The notes under the pieces are model-generated. The model was given only the letters and a program-made list of their open reading frames with translations. It was not told the DNA's origin and searched no databases. From the NCBI GenBank assembly GCA_034509755.1, contig CM067550.1, positions 12,827,001 to 12,891,000 of the forward strand: a DNA stretch of 64,000 nucleotides, written 5' to 3'. Shown here piece by piece: positions 11,237-21,973 of this stretch (the first letter of the stretch is position 1; each line of letters begins with the position of its first letter). This DNA comes from Anisodus tanguticus. Taxonomy: Eukaryota; Streptophyta; Magnoliopsida; Solanales; Solanaceae. Made by a program: the position numbers and the translations under genes.

Positions 11237-12157
11237 CAATCAATTTTATCGTTTTTTTTTTTTGGAAAGAAACAGATTCTGTGAGAATTTTCCATTTGTG
11301 CAGCTGTGATTTATGGTAGCTCAATTAATTTTTCTTCAATCCATGATTTGCTTTCCTTTTTTCCCATTAATGTTAATTCATACCCCTCGTACCATATTAA
11401 TGGTTACATCTTCAACCGACCATTGTTATAGTAATAATAAGCATTTACCTTTTCTTCTTCTTTTCTAGTTTATTCTAGCTTGAGGAACACCAAAATATAC
11501 TCAATTTGTCACATTACGTGATACACGTTCTTGTTTAATTTATTTTGAAAGAATGAAACATTTTTATATTAAAAGTTATTTTATATTTTTCAAAAATAAG
11601 ATGATTTATCGTTACATAAATAGTTATATTATATTTTAGATCACAAACTTCAAAAGTTTTTTTTTACCTTCTTAAACTTAGTATATAGTCAAATATCGTC
11701 ACATAAAATGAGATGTAAGGAATAGGATTTACTTACATACACAAGTATATAAATAACTTTTACAATATCATTGTATTTTAAATGTATAACTAGCTGTTTG
11801 CCTTATTTACCAAGTCATTAGTCCATATTTTTAGACGATTACTTGTAATTATTTTGTAAATGGCCAGATAATATAAATTTCTTTTATACTGTCATTATTA
11901 TATAGATTTAAAGTATATCATTCCCAGAGGACAACTCAACCGTTAATAGACTACAAATCAAAATCGCAATCACGAGTTATAAGACAAGGATAACTATCAA
12001 TAAATTAAAATCTATCATTTTTTCCATACAGGCTCAAATTAAAACCCAAAACATCAGCAATGATTTTCTATTCATGGAACACCATAAATCCCCAAAATTC
12101 ACCAGTCCATGAACATTACTACATTACAACATCAGATTAGCCCATACCATAGTACAA
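11237..12157. other. Intergenic between the two phytocyanin genes
   Basis: AT-rich DNA with a poly-T run at 11251-11261 and no gene visible. It holds the promoter side of the downstream phytocyanin gene and the 3' flank of the upstream one, which are in the same orientation and probably arose by tandem duplication. Confidence 0.5.
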
Positions 12158-13863
12158 TTAAAGTAAATGACCTGCACTAACAACAATCATGAACAAAGTG
12201 AGGCAAAGCCCAAGCCCAAGCCCATTATTTATCAGCACTGAGGGGGCACTGCTCTTGCTGTTTGGGCTAGGTGCAATTACATGCGCACTAATAGTAGATG
12301 AGACTGCTGCAGGAGCTGGACTTTGACTTGGGCTTGGGCTTCGGGAATCAGTGGGTCGAGTAACTTTAAGGACCCTGACATCAAGCTTCTGTCCGGCCTC
12401 ACAGTGGCCCGGGAAACCGCAAATATAGTAGTAGTGGCCCGGACCCTTGATGGTGATGGAGTCGTTGCCGGAAGAGTAAGAAGTGATGGGATTTCCGGCG
12501 TTACACTTATGGTAATCCGCGAGACTCACTCGTAGTACGTTGTGCTGTGTTCGGTTGTACTCGAAAACTGCAGTATCGTTAAGTGAAAATCAATGAAAAA
12601 TGTTAAAATTAGAAAAAAATTGATTTTTATTGTAAATCTTGAATCTTGGGTCTAACTCAACTCCAAAAGCTAGATTGTAGGGTGATGATTATCTAAGTCC
12701 ATATAAGGAGTTCATGTTCCCATTGCATATCCGATGTGGGACTAACACTCCCCGCACGCCCAGACCTTGTTAACTCGAGCGTGAATAATATAATTTGGGG
12801 GTCCAACATCGGTGTACAACGAATTGGAATGAGTCTGACTTTAATACCATGTAAACAATGGTGTTGTGCCTAACTCAACCTCAAAAGTTAACTTGTAGGG
12901 TGAAGATTGTCCAAGTCCATATAAGGAGTTCATATTTCATTCCATATTCGATGTGCGACTCTTAACACATGTTACGAATTTTTCAGGTAATCATGCTATT
13001 GGTAAAAAAGTTTTTTAACTTTTATATATGGGAGAAGGGCTAAAACTATGATTGAGCTATTCGAAATAGGATAATTTTACCCTTTATTATATTTTTGGCA
13101 TAAAAATGCATCCGCGTCAATTAGCTCAAAAATACCCTTCCGACTACCGTTTGCTTCAAAACAAGAAGGAAGAGTCGATTTTAACTCGAAATAGACAAAA
13201 AGTTATACCTATAATAAGTAACAATAAATAAAAATAAAAAGGTAACATTTTTAGCAATTACACTGCTCAATTCTTGAAGAATCACACCCATACTTACTCA
13301 TCGACTCTAATCATATACACATACAAACACATTTATATGTATACACCGAGACACAATGCGTATTCGTACTTATTGAATTTAAAGCATGATTGATCTCTCC
13401 TTCTAGTCATCATTCGACAATAACAATGTTACAAGTAAAAACATTGGGGTTAAATTTTATCAAAATTAGGTGACAACTCAATAGCTTCTAATTCTAATCA
13501 ATCGATCACGAATCTCAAAAACTAGCTGTCCAATTAATCTTTTCATACTCTCTATTTAGTGTATAAGTGAAAGAAAATAACTGAGAAATCTTTCCTTATT
13601 ATTTTCTGTCACATGAATAAGCATTAGTCGAAATCGCAATCGAATATTCTAATCTCTTGAAATCTAAAATGATGGTATGGAAAGAGAAACAAAAACAGAA
13701 TCGTCGACGTTATGAACAAGGCGAACTTACCGAGAATGTCACCAACTCGGAAATTTTTCGAAGCAGCCCACACATTGGCACCACCCACTTTATACACGGC
13801 AGCACCTCCTAGAGTGGCCGTAAATAAACTAAGAACAACCGTTGTTAAGAGGAAAAACGCCAT
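12158..13863 (-). CDS. Phytocyanin (stellacyanin/uclacyanin-like), GPI-anchored type
   Basis: Two exons: 13863-13731 (donor GTAAGT) and 12567-12158 (acceptor ACTGCAG). The phase-1 junction gives GDILVFEYN. Total length is 543 nt, or 180 aa. Order: signal peptide (about 1-20), a plastocyanin-like domain, a Pro/Ser-rich linker (RSPSPSQSPAP) and a hydrophobic C-terminus (GLGLGLCLTLFMIVV) that looks like a GPI-attachment signal. Copper ligands are all present: His in QHNVLRV, Cys in YYICG, His in PGHC and Gln in AGQK, the spacing of stellacyanin. Phytocyanins are extracellular or membrane-anchored electron-transfer-type proteins whose partners are mostly unknown. Oddity: the first exon reads VYKVGGANVWAASKNF and lacks about 11 residues found in its neighbour (the GWT...YKSW stretch), so the domain may be unstable. 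The intron contains a TRIM element. Confidence 0.85.
12631..12967 (-). mobile_element. TRIM-like mini LTR element in a phytocyanin intron
   Basis: Two direct repeats of about 118 bp, 12850-12967 and 12631-12747, share 'ctaactcaa...agtccatataaggagttcat' and 'cgatgtg.gact'. On the minus strand they begin TGTTA and the first ends TTTACA. TGGTATTAAAGTC (12849 downward) follows at once, like a primer binding site for initiator-Met tRNA. A GC-rich purine stretch (GCGGGGAG) precedes the second LTR. There is no coding capacity. The TGTTAGTCCCACATCGG LTR start is familiar from dicot TRIMs. No clear target duplication was found. Confidence 0.65.
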
Positions 13864-13994
13864 GACTGATCAAGAACCAGTAGGAAAAAAAGAGATTATA
13901 ATAATCTGAAAGAAGTAATTAACTTAGAGATTAATTCAAATGAAAGGAGTTAATGAAGTGTTTATATGGAAGTGGAATGGGTAAGGGGCCATGC

Positions 13995-14003
13995 ATTATA
14001 TAA
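13995..14003 (-). promoter_or_regulatory. Possible TATA box of the upstream phytocyanin gene
   Basis: The minus strand reads GTTATATAATGCATGG, about 135 bp before the ATG at 13863, and a CATGCA motif overlaps it. A second candidate (CCATATAAAC) is closer, near 13962. This is only a positional argument. Confidence 0.3.
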
Positions 14004-14009
14004 CGCTTG

Positions 14010-15066
14010 TACAGACTGAATGAAGAAAAAGCCAAGACTAAGTGTGTGTAGGACTCACAAATTATGTGAGTTATATGCATTTGTCCAGATAAGCTGCTTA
14101 CTAATGTGACATATACATCTCAAATGCCATTCAACATAAGAGACGAATTCAAACCATTTGATATCTACTTCTAAAATCTGGTCGGTGATATAACACCAAC
14201 TTTTTTTTTTTTTTACTTTTCAGAAAAAAGTAAAAATTGCTCCTAAAATATGCGAAATTTATAGTATTTCCCCTCTATTAAGAATTTAGTTCAATCATAC
14301 CTCATCGTTATTTAAATTTCACAAATTTTTTTTATCATATATTTGGAACTACACACATATATGAAGAATATATTGATCCAATTTATGAAGCAACTTAGTT
14401 AAATTATATGTTTTTGGAGTTCGATCATATTGAATTGTCCAAAAGCTCATCCACCTGTCCGAGAGATGATGAAGGTGATGCCACAATTGAGGGAATCGCC
14501 CTGTGAAATTTTCACTAATTTTAAGGCATCACATAAATACATTTTAAGCCATTTTAAAGGAACTTAGGGTGCCATTTAAATACATTATAGATCAGTGTTT
14601 TGAGAGGCAGGACGCGAGACAAGATGTTTTACGCAATATGAGGCGAGACGTAAGCCCCGAGAAACGGGACGTAAGTCCCATAAGATCTACGGGGCGTATG
14701 TCTTACGTAAGTTCAATTTTATAATTTTAATAATAAGAAAATAAGCAAAAGTAAAAATTTTATTAAAATTTTGCAAATAAATTCAAATAAATCACCAATA
14801 ATATAAAGAAATTATGATAATTATTATATGAGAAAGGTAACAACACAAAAAATGATACTCCGTAATAGCCTAGATAATCTTTAAAATAAAATCTTCATCC
14901 ACTTCGTCATTAATTTCATAGTTATATAACCACGGAATTATAATAGATTTATAATATCATACAATATAATTTTAAGAATAATAAAAACAAAATAATTTTA
15001 TAAAAAATAATACAATAATGAACCACGGGAAATCACCATCCAAACAGGGGTAGGGCAAAAGAAAGA
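14010..15066. other. Intergenic with a G/A/C-rich low-complexity block
   Basis: 14598-14706 is a GC-rich block of repeated gaggc/gggacgtaag units (gacgcgagac, gaggcgagacgtaag, cgggacgtaagtcc) inside very AT-rich DNA. I recognise the style from dispersed Solanaceae repeats but cannot name the family. There is a T run at 14201-14212. No gene is visible. Confidence 0.45.
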
Positions 15067-15082
15067 AATATATATAAAAAAA
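15067..15082 (+). promoter_or_regulatory. Possible TATA box of the RRF gene
   Basis: AATATATATAAAAAAA lies about 115 bp before the ATG at 15190. It is supported only by position and sequence. Confidence 0.3.
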
Positions 15083-15189
15083 AAAAGAATAACAAACTTT
15101 AAAATAGAAACTTGTTATCCAAAAGTGTAGACTGAAGTCTCAAAAAGAAAAAATAGTTTTTGTCTTGGCACTTCACTGTCCCTTCAACA

Positions 15190-18100
15190 ATGACGATAGG
15201 TTTGTCGTCTGCAACTCCAGTACGTTCACAACTCACCCAGAAACCTATTCCTTCCAAACCTCTCTTTTGCTTTCAAGGTATCTCTCTATTTGACAGTCTC
15301 TTGCTTCTTGAGTTTTGAACGAAAGTTCTCTGTGGCATTTCAACAAACACCTTGCAGACAATTTTCGTACTTCTGGTAATGTGGTATCTTGGGCTGCGTC
15401 TGCGAATTATGTGAGCTTACGGGTCGGGTCAAGGAAATTGGAGCCACTTGTTAAACTATCTTGGGTAAAAAGGCAAGGCAATTTTGTACCCTTGTGCTGT
15501 TGCTCATTCATTTTGTATGTCAGTAAAATACTAAATTTTCCAATTTAAGTGTCTGAGTTTGACGGGACATGGAGTTTAAGAAATAAAGGAGTCTTTTAAA
15601 TCTTGTGGTCTTAAAATTAAATACGTGTGTCCTTTTAAATCTCGTGGTCTTAAAACTTGGAATGTTGGAATGGAAAAACTTACTAAATATAGAAAGAAGC
15701 ACTCGTTTTGTAACATACTCCCTCTGTTCCATTTTACTTGTCCACATTACTAAAAATATTAGTTCCAAATTATTTGTTAATTTATAAAATCAAGATTAAA
15801 TTAATTAAATCTTTTCCATTTTACCCTTAATATTAAGTGTTCTTGAAAATAATCAATATTGATTAGACTGCAATTTATTGAAAAGAGATAAGGGTAAGAT
15901 AGTAAAAATACACCTTTTATTTATGATTTCATAAGGGACGTGTAAAGGGTAAAGTGGACAAGTAATATGGGACGAGGGAGTAGCAAAAAGGAAAGTAAGA
16001 CACTTAAATTTGGATGAAGGGAGTACTTAAATACTACTAGTAAATGTAATCAACTCTGCTAAACTCAAGGAACTAATCTAACAGCTTAATCTAATCTTGT
16101 AGATAAGATTAGATAAGCGTATTTCAAACGAATACAAAAATTTAAACTGAATCTACTTCTAACAAACTTATAACTAAATCTACTCCTAATTAACTGATAA
16201 CCATGAGTTTATCTCAATAAACCCCAAGTAGTTCAGGATTGAGGATTTGAGTTGTAGCAGTAGTAGTACTAGTTGTTTGTCTTGGTGGTGCTTGCATTGA
16301 TTGATCATATTGATATCTTGGCTTGATTTATTTTTTTGAAGTTGTAACTTGTGTTGATTTTTCAGACGAGGAATTGTGAGGTGTGCAACAATTGAAGAAA
16401 TAGAAGCTGAAAAATCTTCGATTGAGAAAGATGTGGTGAGTATAGTGATTTTCGTTTTCATTATCAAAAGCTATGGTTACTCTTTGTTTAATAAACCTTT
16501 TATTTTACTTTAGAAAGAAAGGATGGAAAAAACAGTTGAAAATGTTAGGTCAAATTTCAACTCTATAAGGTCGGGAAGAGCTAGCCCAGCAATGCTAGAT
16601 AAAATTAAGGTAAGACCTTCTGTGGTATTCCCCCACCCCATATGACATTGTGCTACTTATGGTTAACTTGCCAAACTTTTTTATAACCTTGATACAATAG
16701 AACATAGAAGGGGAGCCTTGGAGTAACTAGTAAAGTTGTTGTCATGTGACCTGGAGGTCACAAGTTCAAGCCGTGGAAACAACCTCTTCCAGAAATGTAG
16801 GGTAAGGCTGCGTACAATAAACCCTTGTGGTCCGGCCCTTTCCCGGACCCCGCACACAGCGGGAGCTTAATGCACCGGGCTGCCTATACAGTAGAACATA
16901 CTGGGCGGCTTGCAAAACCATTATAATCCTACCAACAAATTTATAACTTATAAATGAGTTGAGAGTCCTGTTATTCATAGGTGCCATGTTGATGCTGTAC
17001 AGCTAGTCGCATTCTGCAAATTTGCTGACATGTTTTCCGCTCCAATGCTCTTCAGGTCTGTCTGAAGTAAAAGTTCCTTTTTTTTATTCTCTTGTCAATT
17101 GTACCACGTCCCTGCTCCTCTGTGCATTATCACTTCTGAGTGATATATATGTTTTTGCCGAGTCTTATGTGTCTTTCTGATTACTTTCACTGCAAGCCCC
17201 TAACATTTCCTTAGGGGTAGAGATGTGGTGCCTGAGATATGGTGGGCAATGACTTCTTTGCTTCTTGGGTAATAAAATTGCACTGGTAAAACATAATGGC
17301 TTTGTTTCATTTTTATATTCAAGATATCTAAATACAACTTTTATTTCATTTTGTATTGCTCAAACAAGGTGGATTATTATGACACTCCAGTCAGCTTGAA
17401 AAGCATAGCGCAAGTTAGCACTCCTGATGCAAGTTCTCTCTTGGTGCAGCCCTATGACAAATCCAGGTTGAACTTTGAAACATTTGAAAAAAGAAAAGAA
17501 AGTCAAGTTGGGCTAATACTGTGGATGTCTGACCATCATCTCCCACTTTCTTGATATCAAAACTACTCGTAATTTCTTAGATGCATTTGAAGTAGGGTGG
17601 GCAAAAGAGTGAGTTCTGGAATTTAGATGCATAAAAATAATAGGTCGTCTACTTCATTAGACTCGTTGGTCCTTGTATAATTTGTTTTTCATTTTTAGGC
17701 CTTAGGCTAATGAAAGTTGTAGCAACCTTGCATATGTTTGCAATGCACTAAGCTCTAGTTTTTGACTTAACTTTCAGTTTAAAGGCTATAGAGAAGGCTA
17801 TTGTCAGCTCTGATGTTGGTATGACACCAAATAATGACGGAGAAGTAATAAGATTGGCTGTACCCCAGTTGACATCAGATAGGAGGAAGGTATTAAGTGT
17901 TCCAGTGCTCAGTCAAATTTGTTTCTTCTAGATGCCAGCTTTGAGCTTGAATGCTGTTCTTTATTTCTATTTGTTTTTTGATTGGTATTCTGTTTTTTTT
18001 TTTTTTTTGATAAGCAAGCATGAATATTTATCCCACTGTGGTCATGTAGCCACTCATACGATGGGTTGGATTGATATAATCTCTGATTTATTTAACTGGT

Positions 18101-21100
18101 TTTCATATAAGCCATGCTTTCTTATCCTCTTTGTCTTGTATCTTGGAAAATATTTGGCTATTGTTTCTGAAAATTTTGATCACTAATTTGTTTTCTCATT
18201 ACTGTAGCCAAGAACTACAGACAAGGTACTTGCTTTCGGTTGTATCTGCTTTGTGCTAATATCTTGTATCTTTGTCATTAATATTCAGTAGGTATATAGT
18301 TTCCTCTTTTATGGAATTAGACGTAATACGATATCAGGTTGTGAGGCAGGTGATTAACCCTTTGTCCATTTATTGTCCCTACATGGTACACTGTGGGGCT
18401 GTGAAGGATTTTAAGCTAAATACCTATCTCTTTCGCTCCTTACCTTTCTTCCCTAGATCACCCTCTTTATAGAGGAACACGAGATTTGATATATAAGCAG
18501 CTTTTGCCTTAGGGTAGCTTTCCTGTTACTCTGATTTCTAGCTTTTATACCAATGTACTCTTCTGAAATAACATCTTTTATACTAGAATTTAGATTTTTA
18601 GGGGTTATATGACGTTATGAGCCTCTAGTTAGGTTAGTATATTGATTGCCTGATGCATAGGAAAATAATTGTATAATACCATTTACAATCTGTTGAAAAA
18701 TCCACAATATTTCTCATGTTTCTCCATTGGAGCTTATAGGGACATCCTGGCTTTAACGCTCACTCCTTTTTTGTGAAACGGAACAAGCTCAATGCCGAGT
18801 ACTTTTGTAAATAAACACCCATGTTAAAAAGGGTCAATGCCTAAACTGTTGGATGAAAATAGAAAATAATACTTCACACCTCTTTTGTTGTTTTTAATGT
18901 TTATTTCATGTGTTTTTATAGTAACCAATCATCTTAAGTCAGATATCACTGTAACATTTCATTGCTTTGACATACTTAAGCCCATTTAATTTGAAGGACA
19001 ACTTACTTTCATGTTTGGATTGATACTGGAATCAAGCTTTCAGCTTTCATATCTCTCATTTAAAGTTGATGCTGTCATTTCTCATGACAATACATTATTG
19101 GTTTACAAATGTGAAGTTCTTGTGGTGTATCTGACATCATCTAGTCTTAATGACTTGAAAGGAAATTAGGGGCGCTGCCTACACTATGCAGTTCATCCTA
19201 AATGACTGGACATATAGGTTTAATAACTGTTGGAGTGACCTTGTTTTAATTAGAGGACTGATAAACTCAAATTCTTATCCCAACTACGCATGACCTTTTT
19301 CTATTCAAGCTATGTGACAGGTGCACACTCTGGGCACAAAACCCTTTGCTGCCAAATTGACGGGCAGCCAATTCTGTTATTTGATTGAGAACATTTGTCC
19401 TTTTTATTATAAATTATTTCAGAAGTTATGGCTAACAATTGCATGTTTTTTTGAAAAATGTATCTTCCTGCTTTTGATCTAATTCCAACTTAAGTCTACT
19501 CAATACTGAGATTTCCCCCAAAGTTTTGAGTTGGTAAATATGCGAGTAATTCAGTATATTCAATTTCTGTCACTGAGAATATTTGAGTTTTCACTTCTAT
19601 TTCTCTTATTTTTTCTTTGTTTTATCCAGGAGTTGTCCAAAATTGTTTCTAAACAGGCGGAGGAAGGAAAGGTAAATTTTATCTGTTCTAAAGCTTGTTC
19701 TAACTCCTTTTCTATAGTTATTTGTGCTTTCCAAAAGAAAAGAACATTTATTCTTAATCTAGTGGGATCTACTATTAGAAATAGCTCCTACTTGTCCATT
19801 GGAGCAGCTGTGGTTTCAGATTTACAATTGATCATGACAGTGGTATAGTTATACCTTTACTCGGTGCTTGTAGAGGTACCCTCTCCATGGTCCTTATTGC
19901 AGTAAGCAGTAAAACTTGGTATTAGAAACAGCGGTGTAGTTCAATCGCCCAACAAAATGATACGAAAGGACACATTTAGAACTGGGATCGTGAGGAAGAC
20001 AATTTAATATTTTTAATTAAATTTCCATTTCTTTATGTTGGATATATGCATCATGTCTAGTTTGCTTTATATAAAGTGCCCAATTTCTGACATGATTGAC
20101 TGAATTTTCATTGCAGTCAGTAGATGATGTTGAGCTATTCTCTTTCCCAATTTGTGACATAATTACTGTTTGAATTCAGACAACTTCTCTGTGTCCATCA
20201 TTTTCCTAAACAACTTAACTATTGTTTCAATTTAAGAATGTTTGGATTATACTGCTGTTATGCTATCCCCAGGGTGTTGGTAATGGTATATGCTATCCCC
20301 AGGGCGTTGGTCTAATGGTATGAGTGCAACGCGTGATGTGTGGGTTAAGCGTATGTCACGAGTTCGAATCCTGCCATAAACGAAAAGCCTGGTATTTAAG
20401 TGCAGAATGGTAGAGCGGCAGACCCGATAACCACTGAGTTTAGTACCGTCCGTCATTTTCGCTTGGGGATTTCTCAGTTATCCAAAAAAAAAAAAACGCT
20501 GCTATTCAAAATGGGAAAACCTTTTGTCTTCAGATATCGATTCAAAACTCAGATAGCTTGCCTCTTACTTTGAATCATTCTGTTGGTTAGGGATGGAGTA
20601 GTTGATTGTGCTTTTATTGCTTTATCAATCATGTTCATTGGACCATTACTATCTATTTCTTATAAAACATTTGCAGGTAGCTATAAGGAATATAAGAAGA
20701 GATGCCTTAAAAGCTTATGAAAAACTTGAGAAGGTTTGAGCTCTTGGCAATTTTTGGTCCTTATCTTCGGATGCTAGATATTGAAGAATCTTACCCTTTT
20801 TCAGGAGAAAAAGCTTTCTGAAGACAATGTGAAGGACCTATCCGGTGATGTACAGGTAACTAACAAAGTTTGACGTTCATGAGCACAAGAGTTCAGAAAT
20901 AGAAAGTGATTATCCATATTTGTTTAAACAATTGTCTCATAATCTGTAAATTTTAACTGTAAATTACTTGATTTGGATTCTACTGGATGAGAAAAAACAA
21001 AATTGTTTTCAGATTTTCTCGTAATGCTCCGTACCAACTTTTGCTTTAATTCCTCAAACCTGCTGAAGAAAATAGCTCAAATTACTATAAATCATCATTT

Positions 21101-21973
21101 TAGTGCAATCTGAAGTCTGCTACTTATGGCATTAACACAGAAAGTGACAGATGAATATATGAAGAAGATTGATACTGTCTTCAAGCAGAAGGAGAAGGTA
21201 TGTTAATCAAGAATATTCATGTAGTTTTGAGATAAAATTTCATGTGTTTACACAAAAATATGGGTAGACTCTAAATTCCCTGGGAACTGTTTTGTATTAA
21301 GTCATAAAGAAGCAGAAAACTGAGTAGCAACAGTTAACTTCTGATTTGGGCACTAAAGAGATATTTCCTTTCCCTTCACCACACCATGTTTCTCTGCACC
21401 TTTGTGCTTCACTAGGCCCTCTAGATACCATGCGTGTTTCTATATGCGCATTGACTGGGCTCTAAAAAACAGGCATGAGAGTCTAGTTTCACTTTGTGGC
21501 TGTTACAGGTAATCCGGTAATGCAAACCGAATCATTAATTTCATGCATGCACTGATGCACACCCCAAGGAAAGTTTTACTTTTTCCCCTCTCAAACTTTC
21601 CAGTCTTGTGCTGTCTAGCAATCTTCTATTTGCTGACAAAATAAACAGGAAAGTTTGTCATCTTCTGAAAAAAGGCTTCTATGGGAAATGGAGTACATTA
21701 TAATGCAGCTGCAGCTGCTTCACCCTTCCATTTCCCGTTGTCCCATGTTAATCTTATCCAATTGATAGTGGTGGTAGTTCGCTTTCTTTTCCAATTTTTT
21801 GCGCTCCCCTTGTGAGGTTTGGTTGCTACCTAGTTTTTTTTCACATGCTACCTAGTTTGCCATGCTTCACCTTTTGACTAACTTCTGCTTCCTGTCTATT
21901 TACCCAATGAAGGTTAGTAGAATTTTAATTGAAAATGTCTACGTTTGACTCTCAGGAACTGCTGACAGTGTGA
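15190..21973 (+). CDS. RRF: Chloroplast ribosome recycling factor
   Basis: Eleven coding exons: 15190-15277, 15358-15514, 16366-16435, 16514-16609, 17369-17466, 17778-17889, 19630-19671, 20677-20733, 20805-20855, 21141-21197 and 21956-21973. Phases agree throughout; 846 nt, 281 aa. Residues 1 to about 88 are Ser/Arg-rich without acidic clusters, as in a plastid transit peptide. The mature part starts near ATIEEIEAEK and shows the family signature SIRSGRASPAMLDKI, then VDYYDTPVSLKSIAQVSTPD, the QPYDKS loop, NNDGEVIRL...TSDRRKELSK, IRRDALKAYEKLEK, and a Lys-rich end closing in KEKELLTV. RRF splits post-termination 70S ribosomes with EF-G in the plastid stroma. Exon 2 uses the acceptor at 15356-15357, because an earlier in-phase AG would leave a 35-nt intron. 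Exon 5 has a weak acceptor (CAAACAAG). Introns hold three transposon insertions. An 18-nt in-phase stretch at 18208-18225 is not used by the family. Confidence 0.93.
15718..15980. mobile_element. Stowaway-type MITE in RRF intron 2
   Basis: Terminal inverted repeats start CTCCCTCTGTTCCATTTTAC on the left and, as reverse complement, CTCCCTCGTCCCATATTAC on the right. TA dinucleotides flank both ends (15716-15717 and 15981-15982), the Tc1/mariner target duplication. It is 263 bp long and non-coding. Such elements are moved by mariner-like transposases supplied in trans. Confidence 0.85.
16707..16885 (+). mobile_element. Au-type SINE in RRF intron 4
   Basis: It begins GGGGAGCCTTGGAGTAACTA near 16709, has a pol III A-box-like stretch (16718-16730) and B-box-like AAGTTCAAGCC (16762-16772), and the typical body 'gggtaaggctgcgtac', 'ggtccggccc' and 'caccgggctgcc'. 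An imperfect 15-bp target duplication flanks it: ATACAATAGAACATA at 16692-16706 and ATACAGTAGAACATA at 16886-16900. It is tRNA-derived and non-coding, moved by a LINE partner. Confidence 0.9.
20263..20495 (+). mobile_element. tRNA-derived SINE with poly(A) tail in RRF intron 7
   Basis: The A box TGGTCTAATGG (20308-20318) and the B box AGTTCGAATCC (20361-20371) are spaced as in a tRNA gene. A body follows and ends in a run of 13 A (about 20481-20494). The first 25 bases (TATCCCCAGGGTGTTGGT) are duplicated directly in front of the A box. The poly(A) end fits the Solanaceae SolS-type SINEs rather than TS or Au. It is not a functional tRNA: no acceptor stem closes. Confidence 0.75.

Noticed and set aside
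15278..15312. Alternative RRF exon 2 acceptor at 15311-15312
   Set aside because: It is in phase and has a good pyrimidine tract, but the intron would be 35 nt, too short for plant splicing. The acceptor at 15356-15357 gives 80 nt.
18208..18225. In-phase 18-nt stretch with AG and GT borders in RRF intron 6
   Set aside because: RRF sequences read TSDRRK directly into ELSK; inclusion would add six residues at a conserved place. Chance borders are more likely.
20263..20380. tRNA gene
   Set aside because: A and B boxes are present, but no acceptor stem or anticodon arm folds properly, and a poly(A) tail follows: it is a SINE.
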